From contig CM049306.1 of NCBI GenBank assembly GCA_026874595.1, positions 33,868,019 through 33,932,018 on the forward strand: a stretch of 64,000 nt of DNA, written 5' to 3'. Source of the DNA: Sipunculus nudus (lineage: Eukaryota; Annelida; Sipuncula; Golfingiida; Sipunculidae). Shown here in pieces: positions 52,153 to 63,734 of the stretch. Position numbers and translations under genes: made by a program. The notes beneath the pieces are model-generated. The model ran no database searches. It had not been told where the DNA came from and was given only the letters and a program-made list of their open reading frames with translations. How positions within the stretch are numbered: position 1 is the stretch's first letter; the number at the start of each line of letters is the position of its first letter.

Positions 52153-52219
<67 letters not shown>
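52153..52219. repeat. (CT)n microsatellite
   Basis: CT dinucleotides with one GCTC interruption. Further imperfect CT lies at 52258-52286. Confidence 0.97.
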
Positions 52220-52348
52220 ATTAATGGAAATAACACGCCATGTATATAAGACTGACAACTCTTTCTCTCACTCTGTCTCTGTCTCACTATGTTTGGGCCA
52301 AAATTAACACTACCAGTCAAATCCAACGCACACCATGTAACAAAAAAA

Positions 52349-54766
52349 CTAGATGTGTCGGAACGACACGAATGCCCCCGCCTGGGGCAAATTAGAAACA
52401 TTTGTTAAATTTTGTAAATTTTTTTAAGTTCAGGAGGTGTTGTATGGTCAAAAGTAGGTCAACAAGAGCAAAATGCAAACTCGATCTGTAAAGGGTCATT
52501 ATCAAGCAACACACCAAAAATCAGGCCAGTATCTGCAGGCATTGTGGAAAAAAGTCCATATATGTGCATTTTTCATGAAAATTTCTGTCTTTCATGAAAT
52601 TTTCTATGTTCAGGATCTGTCATATGGTGAAAAATATGGGACGAAACGCAAACTCGATCTGTAAGTGGTCATTATGCGCCCACAGACCAAACATTAGGCC
52701 AGTATCTGTAAGCATTGCACTGCGAAACTAGAATATTAGCAAAAGTTGATAATCATTTATAAATTTAAATTGGAGAGGTATATACCATGTTTCATAACAA
52801 TCCACCAAATGCTTCCTGAGAAATAAGCTCCTAAGTTTTTTTCTATACTAAGCTCTGTGACCTTGAAAAGTAGGTCAAGATCACCCATCTTTGAACTTGA
52901 CCAAGATTTTGTAAATATAATGCAAAAGCACTGAAGAAATGAAGTTCCTGTGTTGAATACCTTTGGAGATATCCTGCACAAAAGACCAAAATTGAAAAAA
53001 ATCCAATAAAATTTCATTAAAAAATCAGAAATTGCAGGTGGCGCCACCAAAATTGTGCAGCACATACAGACCATCAGTCCCAATGATCATAGTAAGTTTT
53101 GTGAAAATCCACACAATGGTTCCTGAGATATAAACTTCTGAGTGTTTTTCTATAATCAGCTCTAAAATGTAGAAAAATGGGTCAAGGTCACCCATCTTCG
53201 AACTTGGCCGAGATTTTATCGATATACATCTTCACTGATGAAATAAAATTCCAACGGTGAATCCTTTTAGAGATACCCCGCTCAAAAGGTAAAAGTAAAC
53301 AGACGCGGAACGGACGGACGGACAGACACCGGACAGACAGATGTACGGACGGACAGACGGACAGCTTGCGTGACGACCACAGCCCATCAGCCTATGAGCT
53401 AAGGGCTAAAAACGGCTGTACATGTGTATTTGTCATGAAAATTTCTATTTTTCATGAATTTTTCTAAGTTAAGGAGCCGTAAAACGGTCAAAAGTAGGTC
53501 AACCGGGACGAAACGCGAACTCGATCTGTAACTGGTCATTATCTGCCAACACACCAAAAACCAGGCCAATATCTGCAGGCATTGCGAAAAAAAGTCCGTA
53601 CATGTGTATTTGTCATGAAAATTTCTATTTTTCATGAAATTTTCCAAGTTTAGGAGCCGTAAAACTGTCAAAAGTAGGTCAACCGGGACGAAACGCAAAC
53701 TCAATCTGTAACTGGTCATTATCTGCCGACACACCAAAAATCAGGCCAATATCTGCAGGCATTGCGAAAAAAAGTCCGTACAGGTGTATTTGTCATGAAA
53801 ATTTCTATTTTTCATGAAATTTTCCAAGTTTAGGAGCCGTAAAACTGTCAAAAGTAGGTCAACCAGGACGAACCGCGAACTCGATCTGTAACTGGTCATT
53901 ATCTGCCAACACACCAAAAATCAGGCCAATATCTGCAGGCATTGCGAAAAAAAGTCCGTACATGTGTATTTGTCATGAAAATTTCTATTTTTCATGAAAT
54001 TTTCTAAGTTTAGGAGCCGTAAAACGGTCAAAAGTATGTCAACCGAGACGAAACGCGAACTCGATCTGTAACTGGTCATTATCTGCCCACACACCAAAAA
54101 TCAGGCCAATATCTGCAGGCATTGCGAAAAAAAGTCCGTACATGTGTATTTGTCATGAAAATTTCTATTTTTCATGAAATTTTCTAAGTTTAGGAGCCGT
54201 AAAACTGTCAAAAGTAGGTCAACCGGGACGAAACGCAAACTCAATCTGTAACTGGTCATTATCTGCCCACATTCCAAAAATCAGGCCAATATCTGCAGGC
54301 ATTGCGAAAAAAAGTCCGTACAGGTGTATTTGTCATGAAAATTTCTATTTTTCATGAAATTTTCTAAATTTAGGAGCCGTAAAACTGTCAAAAGTAGGTC
54401 AACCAGGACGAAACGCAGACTCGATCTGTAACTGGTCATTATCTGCCAACACACCAAAAATCAGGCCAATATCTGCACGCATTGCGAAAAAAAGTCCGTA
54501 CATGTGTATTTGTCATGAAAATTTCTATTTTTCATGAAATTTTCTAAGTTTAGGAGCCGTAAAACGGTCAAAAGTATGTCAACCGGGACGAAACGCGAAC
54601 TCGATCTGTAACTGGTCATTATCTGGCCACACATCAAAAATCAGGCCAATATCTGCAGGCATTGCGAAAATAAGTCCGTACAACTGTTTGATTTCGGAAT
54701 GACGGAATGACGGATGACGGACATGGGTAAAACTATATGCCCCGGCCACTTTGTGGCGGGGGCATA
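52349..54766 (-). mobile_element. Helitron-like non-autonomous element carrying a satellite array
   Basis: Read on the minus strand, the left edge of this block has a 6-bp-stem hairpin GTGTCG-TTC-CGACAC (52355-52369), two bases, CTAG, then T. That is the hairpin plus CTRR end and A/T insertion preference of Helitron 3' termini. Next to it lies a second hairpin, TGCCCC-CGCCT-GGGGCA (52373-52389). The far edge carries a 14-bp hairpin with one mismatch, TATGCCCCGGCCAC-TTT-GTGGCGGGGGCATA (54736-54766). A canonical TC 5' end is not identifiable, so the right boundary is approximate. Inside are two diverged 180-bp monomers (52425-52722), a 650-bp spacer with GGTCAAGGTCACCCATCTT words and a GGAC-rich microsatellite (53308-53365), then seven regular monomers. 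No Rep/helicase frame is visible. Non-autonomous Helitron-type elements with internal 150-180-bp tandem repeats are established in bivalves. Confidence 0.7.
53401..54680. repeat. 180-bp satellite array, seven monomers
   Basis: Monomers begin at 53401, 53581, 53761, 53941, 54121, 54301 and 54481 with an exact 180-bp period and no indels, plus a 20-bp stub. Typical words are TTTGTCATGAAAATTTCTAT, AGGAGCCGTAAAAC and CTGTAACTGGTCATTATCTG. Monomers 2-3-4 and 5-6-7 match as a trimer. 180 is a multiple of three, so minus-strand frames such as 53399-53737 are artefacts of the repeat. Confidence 0.97.
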
Positions 54767-54769
54767 AAA

Positions 54770-57210
54770 ACACATTTTAATGGAACAGGAACATGTGTGC
54801 ATCAGAAACGGGACAGGTTAATAATATTTTCTCTGAATGGTCAAATTCTAGATGCTTTCTCCGAGAAAGCTAAACATTTAGTCAACAACTAGCACCAAGT
54901 GTGCTCCGGCAGCCGGGATTATCAGAGCCATTTTATTGCCTTGCCTATTGTTCATGAAATATACACCAGAGTGAGTAGCTATTCCAAGGCTAAAAAGAGC
55001 GTAGCTGTCACAGACATGGTAGTATGAAGATGACCCAGATGTTATTTCAGCATATTACCAAATACTAAAATATCGAAGCATAAAAGCTAAGCTTACGAAA
55101 CATATATGTGTTTTACATTGGTAACACCAAAAATAATGACCAGAACCAATGGAGAATGGTGTTTAGCTATGCTGTACCAGCGTTGTGAAATAAACTTCCT
55201 AGCAGCATTACAGAAGCAAAAATACTTTCTTGTTTCAAGAATTAAGTTAAAACCTAATTTGTAAGTTCCACTTTAAACCTACACAAGCTTTAGCTGCAGT
55301 TACTCATAGTGAATTTATATATATATATTAAGCGATTTAAACTTTTTAGCGCTATCGGTCTTCTTCATTCTAACTGTTATTGTCTCTTGTCTAGTCGAGA
55401 GTTATTTTTTTAAATATCTCAGTTTTTTCAATGTTTAATCAGTTAATACTGCATAAGATTAAGTCACTGTGTAATCTGTATTTTGACAATCACCCATATA
55501 TGATTTATATATCTTATGATGTAAGAAATGTACACTGCAAAGCACTTTTGAACACTGTTGGAGAAAAGAATGCTAAATGAATATGGTATATAATAATAAT
55601 TAATTAATTAACACATAAAACTCTCAATGGATCCCGACCAACAAGAGTACTTACAGTAAAAATGTCTCGTTACATTTACATCGGATTTCAAATATGCGGA
55701 TATAATTTAAAATCAGGTAATTAATGCCTTATAGACGTTTCATGTTGATTAAAAAAAAAACAATTGGATATTTCTGTTTCTATCCAAAACCTTTCAAAGA
55801 CGGTTGTTATATACTACACTCGCTATGTGATAACTTGATGTAATTGATGATATGTAATTCAAGCGGACGCGTGTCCCAGATGCAGTGCGATAAATCCATT
55901 AAGATAAGAGATTGATTCTTTTCCATGTAACAAGAAAATCATCAGGCCTGTAATGGAATCATTTAGGCGGAATTGTCCGTCTCGTTATCAAGATCAGTTA
56001 TTGGATTTCACAAGACCACTTCGGCAGGTAATAACACTGTCATTTCAAGTTCGATTTGTCTCTTTCCTGGATAAGCGAATATCGAATGACAGACATATTA
56101 CATTTGAAACACATCAGTATAGCGGATCTTTCTATCTTTACACTATATTATATTAAGTACAGATCCTAAAAGTATGTCGACAGTGAATATGAACTCTGTT
56201 CACCCCCGTTTAGCGTGGTTAGTTATTTCCCCGAGCACTAAACTTGTATTAACTTCTTGCCCTAGGTGTACCATACATTGAGTTTGATACTGCATATTTT
56301 TCTTCAAGTTACACTTAGTTTTAATGGCCTATATCGTTCCGTAATCGTATCTTGCTTCCGTCATAGATTTTAAGCTTCCACAAATGTCTGAATGTTTGTT
56401 TGCCTGCTAGCTTGTTTGTCTGTTTGCAGGAACACGCAAACTACGGAACCGATAACACCTGTGAAGGGTCGGAACAAGGGGAGGTATGCGATCTACTGAG
56501 TGACGATGTTAATTATTTAATTTTGTGTTTTCTCTTTGTTTGGCTGGAATAGACCACGTGATGTGATGATTTCAAATAAATATCCTTTTTATCTCGGCGA
56601 AGATATTAAATGAACTTTCCTCCTCGATTGTTTTTGTCGTTCTGTTTGTCTGTTTTAGTTTTGTGCCCTAAAAAGTTATAAAAGAATGTACCATGTGACT
56701 TGACGATTTCTAATTAATTTAAGTTTACCTCATCTGTGGATATTAAATGAAGGTCATACTTTCGTCCTCGTTTGTCTATTTGTTGTTCAGTCTCCCATTT
56801 CGCCTGTTTTAATGTGCCACCTGCATGTGAATTATTGTCTTTTACAAAAATCTGGAGTAAAGGAATATTCGAAATGCTTTGTAAATTATCTGTGTCCAGA
56901 TTTGCGACAGAATCATTTCGTCCGTCTGTACATCTATATGCTTCAAGTGCCGACAGAAGCCGGAGACATTTGACACTATTTGGACACTCCAACTTTCTTT
57001 TTTTTGTTGTTGTTTTTGAAAATTTGCTTACATGCTTCCCCTATGCTTCTATGTGTGCTGGATTATAATGGCTATTTTGTTTGTCAAATTGAGCGAATTT
57101 GTTTCATTATATTAAATATCTGCATGTACAATATATGTAGCTGTTGTAAAATCCGCCTCACATGACCCACAAACCCGCGAGGTCAGCTATTTCGGTATGC
57201 TTTATATGGA
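54770..57210. other. Spacer without supported genes
   Basis: A short (TA)n lies at 55317-55330. Frames at 55953-56156, 56714-56992 and 56772-57068 are unrecognised; the last two overlap on opposite strands. Confidence 0.4.
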
Positions 57211-57217
57211 GGTTTAC

Positions 57218-57430
57218 CAGGGGCGGATACAGGACCTTAGAGAAGGGGGGACGCAGCACCCAGGCATAGGCCAACAATTGTACCGGGAGTGCCAGTATAC
57301 TTATATATGACTTTCGCATCGTGCATGCAGGTTTTTTGGTAATAAACATATTTTTATTTTATTGCAAAGGTGTTTAGGTCGAAAATGAGGCCTTCCCCCC
57401 CCCCCCCCCCCCCCCTTAAATGTGCCCCTG
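57218..57430. mobile_element. hAT-like short element, copy 3
   Basis: Starts CAGGGGCGGATACAGGACCT and ends TGTGCCCCTG, an imperfect inverse of the start, with a C21 run (57395-57415) near the right end. Total length is 213 bp. No convincing target duplication is seen. The start is the closest of the three copies to the usual hAT-type terminus. Confidence 0.6.
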
Positions 57431-59059
57431 TTTGTCCAACCAACGTGCGTCTCCTCTATTGAGGACACAAAGAAAGGTCGGCCATCTGCTCTTAAAATAC
57501 AGAGCAGAGCGACCAAAAATGGATTGATGGGCTTTCATATCATCCACTCAAGACAGGGAAGCTGGTCGATACGGTAGTTGGTTTATATGCATAGGATGTG
57601 CACAGGATCGGACAGGATTAACGGAATCCGGGTATTATAAGGAGACAGCCCCGCGGTCTCAAGTATCCTCACGGATCTGAGCTACTCTTGTGACAGAGGG
57701 GCACAGAAATATTGTTATATGGATTTATCTAAACCCGTTGTATGTTTTATTGAAGCGGCGGTTTGCCAAACAAATGGTATTAGGATTGGCGTTTGGTAAT
57801 ATGCTTATAAAACATAAAAAGTTCTCCTATAATGCCCATTTGCGTGATGGAAACCATCATGGCTTTTCAACAATATGCTTTTACCATGGTTCCATTTTAT
57901 TCTCATTGATTTAACAATTTTCAAACGATCTTAAAATATAAGCTATCGAGCTTAATAATTACCAACTTTGTACAAGATCTGTCCTTTTATCTGGTGAAGG
58001 GAGTAGTCAGATTCGGTTAGATTTTTATTATCACATTCCTCTGAAATAATATTTACTGACAATATACTTTATTACATGCGCTATAAAACTACTCAAATTA
58101 CAGTTGGCACTTGCTAATACGATTATCTCATTTTAAGATCATGAGAGAAATAAAAATTATGGAGTGTTTAAATTAAGTCAACGACAAACTCTTTTGGGGA
58201 CAATCTCAACGCCGTATAATTTCAACACATCTTTGCGTCGTAACGGCTGTGTGGGCAGACAACGAAGCACATATGATTTAAACAAAATTGAACATCAAAG
58301 CTGAAATTAAAAGAGAATTCAGTTACATTAATCTGTCTGAGTCTCAAGCATAAATCGTTTTGGTCTGGCAAGGGAAACCTTGGAAAATACTAGATCAATG
58401 TACCGGGGGCGTCAATACTGGGGTGCGGTGGGTATTAACTCCACACATTTTGGCAAGGGGAATTACAACTGTATATATAATCATCCCCCTACTATTCAGA
58501 GAGCACGATTTCATACTGTATATATATATATATATAAATTTGACTAAGAGGCATTTGTTTCTTTCCTATCTTTCTGCTTGATTACACGCATATTGAATAT
58601 ATAATGTTTATATATGTTGAAAGAGATATTTCAATATTTGTTTAGGTTTACAAAAAGAGTGCTTCAACCTACCCTTACGGGTCATCCCCGACCCCCTTCC
58701 CTTGAAGATAAATTGACACCATGGAGTGTACGAGCGTGATCCCATGTCGCGAACTCTCTGATAAGATAGTGTGACCGATATGCTTGTAAGATTGAAGTTC
58801 CGCTTCATAAAATGCGTACATTTCCTTTCGTGCCGTTTACGAGCGTGACTTGACTCTTAAGTCTAATGTCACCTGTCCACCTGCAAGGCTGCGGATATAG
58901 AGGCAGACGTGGCACGTGGCGAAAAACCTGCACAAAAAATACCAAACAAGACTGCGTCCATTTAATTGTGACCATACAGTGGCAAGTCCGGAAAGGTATA
59001 TTCGAAAATTCGCTACTTTGGAAACGGGAAAGACCTGAAAACCACAAGGACAGACGTAT
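57431..59059. other. Spacer without supported genes
   Basis: A short (TA)n lies at 58519-58536. The 149-codon minus frame (58805-59254) runs across the GGACTCG repeat, has no recognised domain and is not called. Confidence 0.4.
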
Positions 59060-59470
59060 ATATTGAAAACACAAAAACATGAGTTGATGTTGGACTCGAG
59101 CCCGAACTTGAACTTGAGTCAGGACTCGAGTCCACTTTTTAGGGACCCGACTCGGAGTTGCACTCTGGAGTCCTGGACTCGGACTTAGACTGAGATTCAG
59201 AGGTGAGAACCCAGGTCCATCTCTAGTCGAATAGAACAAACCCGGTAATAACAATATATGTAATTACGCTATAGAAACCAAGCTATGATCAGCATCGGGA
59301 GCCTTAAATGTAATAAACCATCTTCGTAAAAGCATGTGTGAACTAACTTAAAAATTTATGAGGATATTATTAATGGTCTTGGACTCAGACTTGGACTCGA
59401 GTGACTTGGACTCGGGCTTGCACTCAAACTCGGATGTTGCGGACTCGATTACTTGGTATACCTAGGTAGC
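59060..59470 (+). repeat. Diverged copy of repeat family A
   Basis: Contains GGACTCG-type runs on both sides of a segment matching the A1 head: TAATTACGCTATAGAAACCAAGCT, CATCGGGAGC, GTAAAAGCATGTGTGAACT, then TTGGACTCAGACTTGGACTC. It is much more diverged than A1/A2, which shows an old family with recent activity elsewhere. Confidence 0.75.
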
Positions 59471-59974
59471 CGCTAGTACAGCACCCGCAGCACGTCCATC
59501 GAAAATAGACACGTAACTTCACATCGATAACCACATGATGATGAGTCAAATAATTTAAAGCATAAAAAGAAAAAGTAAATCTGACTCCGATTATATTTCA
59601 TACACGCACCTGGTGTCTCAGTTACACAGCTATCAGTTTCACAATAAAACAAGTAATTTTCTCGTGAAAGTTTACAAAAATAATTTCATGAAGTTTGATT
59701 AAATTAAGGGGGGACAGCTGGACCAGTTAGCTTAAAAAATAAGGAAAATATCATATTAAAATCCAGAGAGAATCGTATTGAGCGGACTTGAGTGTATAAT
59801 TTTAATGATTATGAGTTATGTTACTCATAATGCACCGAATAATGATCATGCTGTGTCGGATTGTCATTGCAAATATGACCAGTCATACATAGGCTTATAA
59901 ACCTATCCACTTTCCGTATTTATATAAACTTATTTATTTTTACATGGATTGTACAAAAAGTTATTAAGCTAATA
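59471..59974. other. Spacer without recognised features
   Basis: Nothing recognised. Confidence 0.35.
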
Positions 59975-60163
59975 AAGGCACTCCCGATTGCTCAGATGAC
60001 GGCGTTAGGTAGTCTGTAGTGGTGGAGGAATCCGGAGAATCAGGAGAAAACCACCGGCCTAAGACTGGCAACTACAACCCACTCTCATGGCCAAACAGGG
60101 GATCGAACCCGGGTCGCCAGCGGAGAGAGCCGAGCGTTTCACTCTCGAATGTCCAGCCTCCTA
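59975..60163 (-). mobile_element. tRNA-derived SINE
   Basis: On the minus strand, GGCTGGACATTCGAGAG and CTCGGCTCTC (A-box region, about 60160-60125) are followed by a perfect RNA polymerase III B box GGTTCGATCCC at 60109-60099. A body with CCGGTGGTTTTCTCC and CTCCGGATTCCTCC follows, and the tail ends TTTATTAG near 59975. The head resembles a Ser/Leu-type tRNA. It is not a functional tRNA gene, as no acceptor stem closes. Body words of this kind are reported in conserved central domains of metazoan SINEs; the exact family is undetermined. Confidence 0.75.
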
Positions 60164-60208
60164 TTGTACAAATGAGAGTGGACAAATTTGACTAATGTGT
60201 AGTGCTTA

Positions 60209-60512
60209 GGCCAAAAAAAAAAAATAATAAAAGGTATGGTTCTCAGGCACCGCCCGCGTCAATTTTAACCCACCGCATCAAACATTTTTATTGTGATTTT
60301 GTTATTCAAAATGGTAAAATAATACAATTTCGATACGATTTCCTTTGTTATGTAGCTGCTTAGCAAGAAGAAACCTGTCGTTTACATGCTTTTCCTTGAT
60401 CATTAAACATTTTATCGAAACATACAAAAAAAGGTTAAAAATAAAATACCGCCCGCCCGCTTTGATTTCTGAAAAAAGTGCCTGAGAACCATATCCTTTT
60501 ATTTTTTTGGCC
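60209..60512. mobile_element. Tourist/PIF-Harbinger-like MITE, copy 2
   Basis: A 304-bp relative of 9490-9826 in the opposite internal orientation. Ends are GGCC, an A-rich run with GGTATGGTTCTCAGGCACC, and GTGCCTGAGAACCATA, a T-rich run, GGCC. It is flanked by TTA at 60206-60208 and 60513-60515. Internal words ATCGAAACATAC, AGCATGAAAAT/CATGCTTTTCC and GCCCGC match the inverse of copy 1. Confidence 0.85.
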
Positions 60513-60664
60513 TTACTCTAGTTACGTTGTATTTGATTGTTTTTTGGGATTTTTGCCCTATTACGTGTAAGCTATTTGATATATTTATGAAACAACAGGC
60601 AAACCGGCCAGTTATAAGCATGGCCTCTCGCAGCGTAGCTTAACTAACAGTGATGTCGTTGGGT

Positions 60665-61140
60665 CCATACCGTCCGAGTTCGACTGCAACTGCGAGACAA
60701 GCCACTCGAGTCGTAATTTAAGTCCAAGTCCTCGAGATTCGAGTCGAAATCCAATTTTTCGAGTTCGAGTTATTTTGAACCCGAGTCCAAGTCCAAATCC
60801 GAATCCAATACAAACATTCTTAAAAGCAATTTAAAATGGAAATTTCAGATAATGTACACTTTTAAGTTATAGATCACACATGCTCTTACTATAATGGTTA
60901 ATTGCATTTATATATAGCTCCCGATTTTGTGCTTAGCATGCTTCTCTCGGTGGTTCGCACATGAAAATAAGTCTTTTTCTGTTGGACTCGAGATGGACTC
61001 GGCCTGATTTCTCAAGTCCTTACCTCCGAATCCGAGTAAAACTCCGAGTCCAGGATCCTCGAGTCCTGGATCCTCGAGTCCAAGATCCTCGAGTCCAGGA
61101 TCTTCGAGTCCAGGTCGACTCTAGTCCGGACTTGGAAGTT
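60665..61140 (-). repeat. Inverted, diverged copy of repeat family A
   Basis: GAGTCC-type words (complement of GGACTC) flank a head segment at about 60810-60930. Its complement reads CTATATATAAATGCAATTAA, then AGTAAGAGCATGTGTGA, then TTTCCATTTTAAATTGC, matching the A1 head in order. A compact array ATCCTCGAGTCCAGG/CTGG lies at 61050-61110. Confidence 0.75.
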
Positions 61141-62638
61141 CTTCATTACTGTCCACTACTAAAAAAATGAACATGGTAATGTCAAAAAGAGTTAATGAAA
61201 AAGGTCATGTTTATGTTTTGGCGGTCACTTTAGACCAAACTTTGGTTTAAAATGAAAGGGTCTCTCTTTACCTAAACATGAGCCCTGGCAGCAATGTTTG
61301 TTAAACAACTTTCTAAAAAGATATGATAATTTCTTAAATTCGCTCATCATCTTGAAGGTCTCCAAACCTCAACGACACAGGGGTTGCATTATCCAATTTT
61401 GATTTAGGACCCTCGAAATAGAATACATTCATAAAATATTTGACAAATGGTAAAATAAGATTACGGTTAAGTTAACGGTTTCCATTTGCGTTTGTTGTGT
61501 GATGGGGGGGGGGGGGGGGATTTCATCCAGATCCCATACTTTGTCCTGATTTGATTGGCTGGTACACATGTGACATCATGGACTGAATTTTATCAGCAAC
61601 TCAGATCTAATAATGCATGTTGTTTATTCTCTGCTGAAAATTCGGGACTGAAAGAGGCAGAAATATTATGCTTTTTCTGAGATCTAGAATTTTTAGTCAC
61701 AGGGGTTGTTCCAGTGTGTGACGTCACTGCCGAATTGACAGTGCTCATGGATGTGTCAATAGTTTTTGAACAAATCACACAACCTCATGTTTTTAGTGGA
61801 AAAATAGATAGAAAAATGTTTCTCCTCCAGGAATTGGGCTTATTTTATGTAAAATCTATATTAATATTTTTTCATAGGCAATTATGTTATATGATAGTAT
61901 AAATGAGATTTAGAATACGTTTGCTTGACCTTACTTGGCTTCGGTATCTGGACTAACAGTGTTACTGACATTGACCTATATTTACTTTAGCAAGGAATGT
62001 ATTAGATATAAAAAATGTGTGCTGGATGTGACAGTATCTTAATACAGGTCTTTACATTTCCAAGGTGTAATGTCCAAGGAATAAAGTACGTAAAAGAAAG
62101 AATTTGATGTAAATAAACCGTGTTCAAATTATTATAACCATATGCTGTAATGAAACACAAACGCTGCAAGTAGACATCTGCACAAAACTTCTTTGTGTCA
62201 TTATGATCCAATGAACACGTGCACTTTAGGGCGACTGGAATGGATTGATAGAGGCCATCTATTGAAATGTCGATTATATTATTTGCTTAAAGAAAGACAA
62301 ACAATCAGACAAACCCATAAACACAGGTGATAACATTTCCTGCCACCCGATCCTTGGTGGGGTAATTACATGTAGAAGTCATGCTACGGAACGACCGCAG
62401 CAAAACCAACTTCCACTTAATTACCCAAAGCGCAAACTGATTGTGTCAAAAGACGACAGTGCAGCTGGCTGGGTAATGAATATTTAAACCTCTTTTTATC
62501 TCATGCTCTTAAATCTTTTTGGCAGTGATCCTCGCTTGTGCACTCCGCTCACTTGTTTCTGTAATGTGCACAGTTTGTGATAACTCCGGTTAGATGCCCT
62601 GCTGTCCATTCTTTTTTTTCTATGCTAAATTACAATTC
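61141..62638. other. Spacer with a G16 tract
   Basis: Poly-G at 61504-61519. Short frames at 61593-61902 and 62002-62211 are unrecognised. Confidence 0.4.
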
Positions 62639-63305
62639 TATGGAGCCCCTAAAGTGACATACGTGATATTTTTTCTGGGTAAATATCGCGTTCCCTCGCG
62701 ATCTTTTCGCGTTCCCTCGCGATAATATCGCGTTCCCTCGCGATAATATCACGTTCCCTCGCAATCTTTTTGCATTCCCTCGCGATCTTTACAGGTTCCC
62801 TCGCGATAATATCGCATTCCTTATCGCGAGTTAACGCGAAAAGATCGTGCGGGAACGCGAAATTAATATTGATCTAACTGACAGTTGTCCAGATCTTGCC
62901 TACATGGTGTTAACATTTTATGGGTTACACCACTGCCATTGAATCTGAAAACAATCAGTTAATTGATTCTCTTAAATGATAAATCCGTTCCTTTGGAAAC
63001 TGGGGGGGGGGGGGGGAGGGGGGGGGGGGGGATCTGAAGGGACATGGGTGCTCACTTATGAAGCACCCTCGCGATCTTTTCGCGTTCCCTCGCGATAATA
63101 TCGCGTTCCTTATCGCGAGGGAACGCGATATTATCGCGAGGGAACGCAAAAAAGATCGCGAGGGAACGCAAAATTATCGCAAGGGAACGCGAAATTATCG
63201 CGAGGAAACGCAAAAAGATCACGAGGGAACGCGATAAGATTGCGAGGGAACGCGATATTTACCCAGAAAAAAAAATATCACGTATGTCACTATAGGGGCT
63301 CCATA
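62639..63305. mobile_element. Foldback element with minisatellite arms
   Basis: Outer inverted repeats of about 60 bp: TATGGAGCCCCTAAAGTGAC followed by ATACGTGATATTTTTTCTGG at the left, and the complement at 63247-63305 with one substitution and a poly-A length change. Flanking CAATTC (62633-62638 and 63306-63311) is a target duplication of 6 bp, or 8 bp if TA is counted. The arms are arrays of GTTCCCTCGCGATAATATCG-type units, about 20-23 bp with embedded TCGCGA. The direction of the units flips within each arm at TTCCTTATCGCGAG (about 62818 and 63106), giving nested palindromes around a 200-bp centre with G15-A-G14 (63002-63031). There is no coding capacity. Superfamily uncertain. Confidence 0.85.
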
Positions 63306-63660
63306 CAATTCCAATACGTCGGTCATGATTTGGTAACTAGGTCATTAAATTGTCAGCACATCAGTATATCATCTAATCTTGATTTGGGACAGATCCGCGT
63401 CACTTCGACCGGGTTGGTCCGGAACAGATTTTCCATGGGCCGATTGCTCTGTACACAGGCGTAGTTTATGACGTATTGCACCGCGATAGATTTCTTATTA
63501 AAAAAGGATCAAATTCGTCAAGATTAATGAGCAAATATGGAACGCAACCCCCTTAGGACACGCTTCGCCTATTTCGAGGCAGTTCAGGATCAAACAAGGC
63601 CAGTTCCAAAGCTTCGCCAGAGAGGAGTTACGTTGCAACGATTAGTGCCACCGTCAAATA
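63306..63660. other. Spacer without recognised features
   Basis: The frame at 63240-63464 starts inside the foldback element and has no recognised domain. Confidence 0.35.
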
Positions 63661-63667
63661 TCATGAA

Positions 63668-63727
63668 GTGTCAGTGGGACTGAGACATTACAACATATTT
63701 GAGATTATGCCTGAGTCCCACTGACAC
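63668..63727. repeat. 17-bp inverted repeat
   Basis: GTGTCAGTGGGACTGAG (63668-63684) pairs with CTGAGTCCCACTGACAC (63711-63727) except for one internal mismatch, with a 26-nt loop. Confidence 0.9.
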
Positions 63728-63734
63728 ACGTGAC

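Noticed and set aside
53399-53737. 112-codon minus-strand frame with internal repeat
   Set aside because: Produced by the 180-bp satellite, whose period is divisible by three.
58805-59254. 149-codon minus-strand frame, the longest in the window
   Set aside because: It crosses the GGACTCG-type repeat and low-complexity Ser/Pro sequence; no domain and no conservation in other copies of the repeat.
60095-60163. tRNA gene
   Set aside because: The B box is perfect and an A-box-like region is present, but there is no closed acceptor stem and the homology continues into a SINE body.
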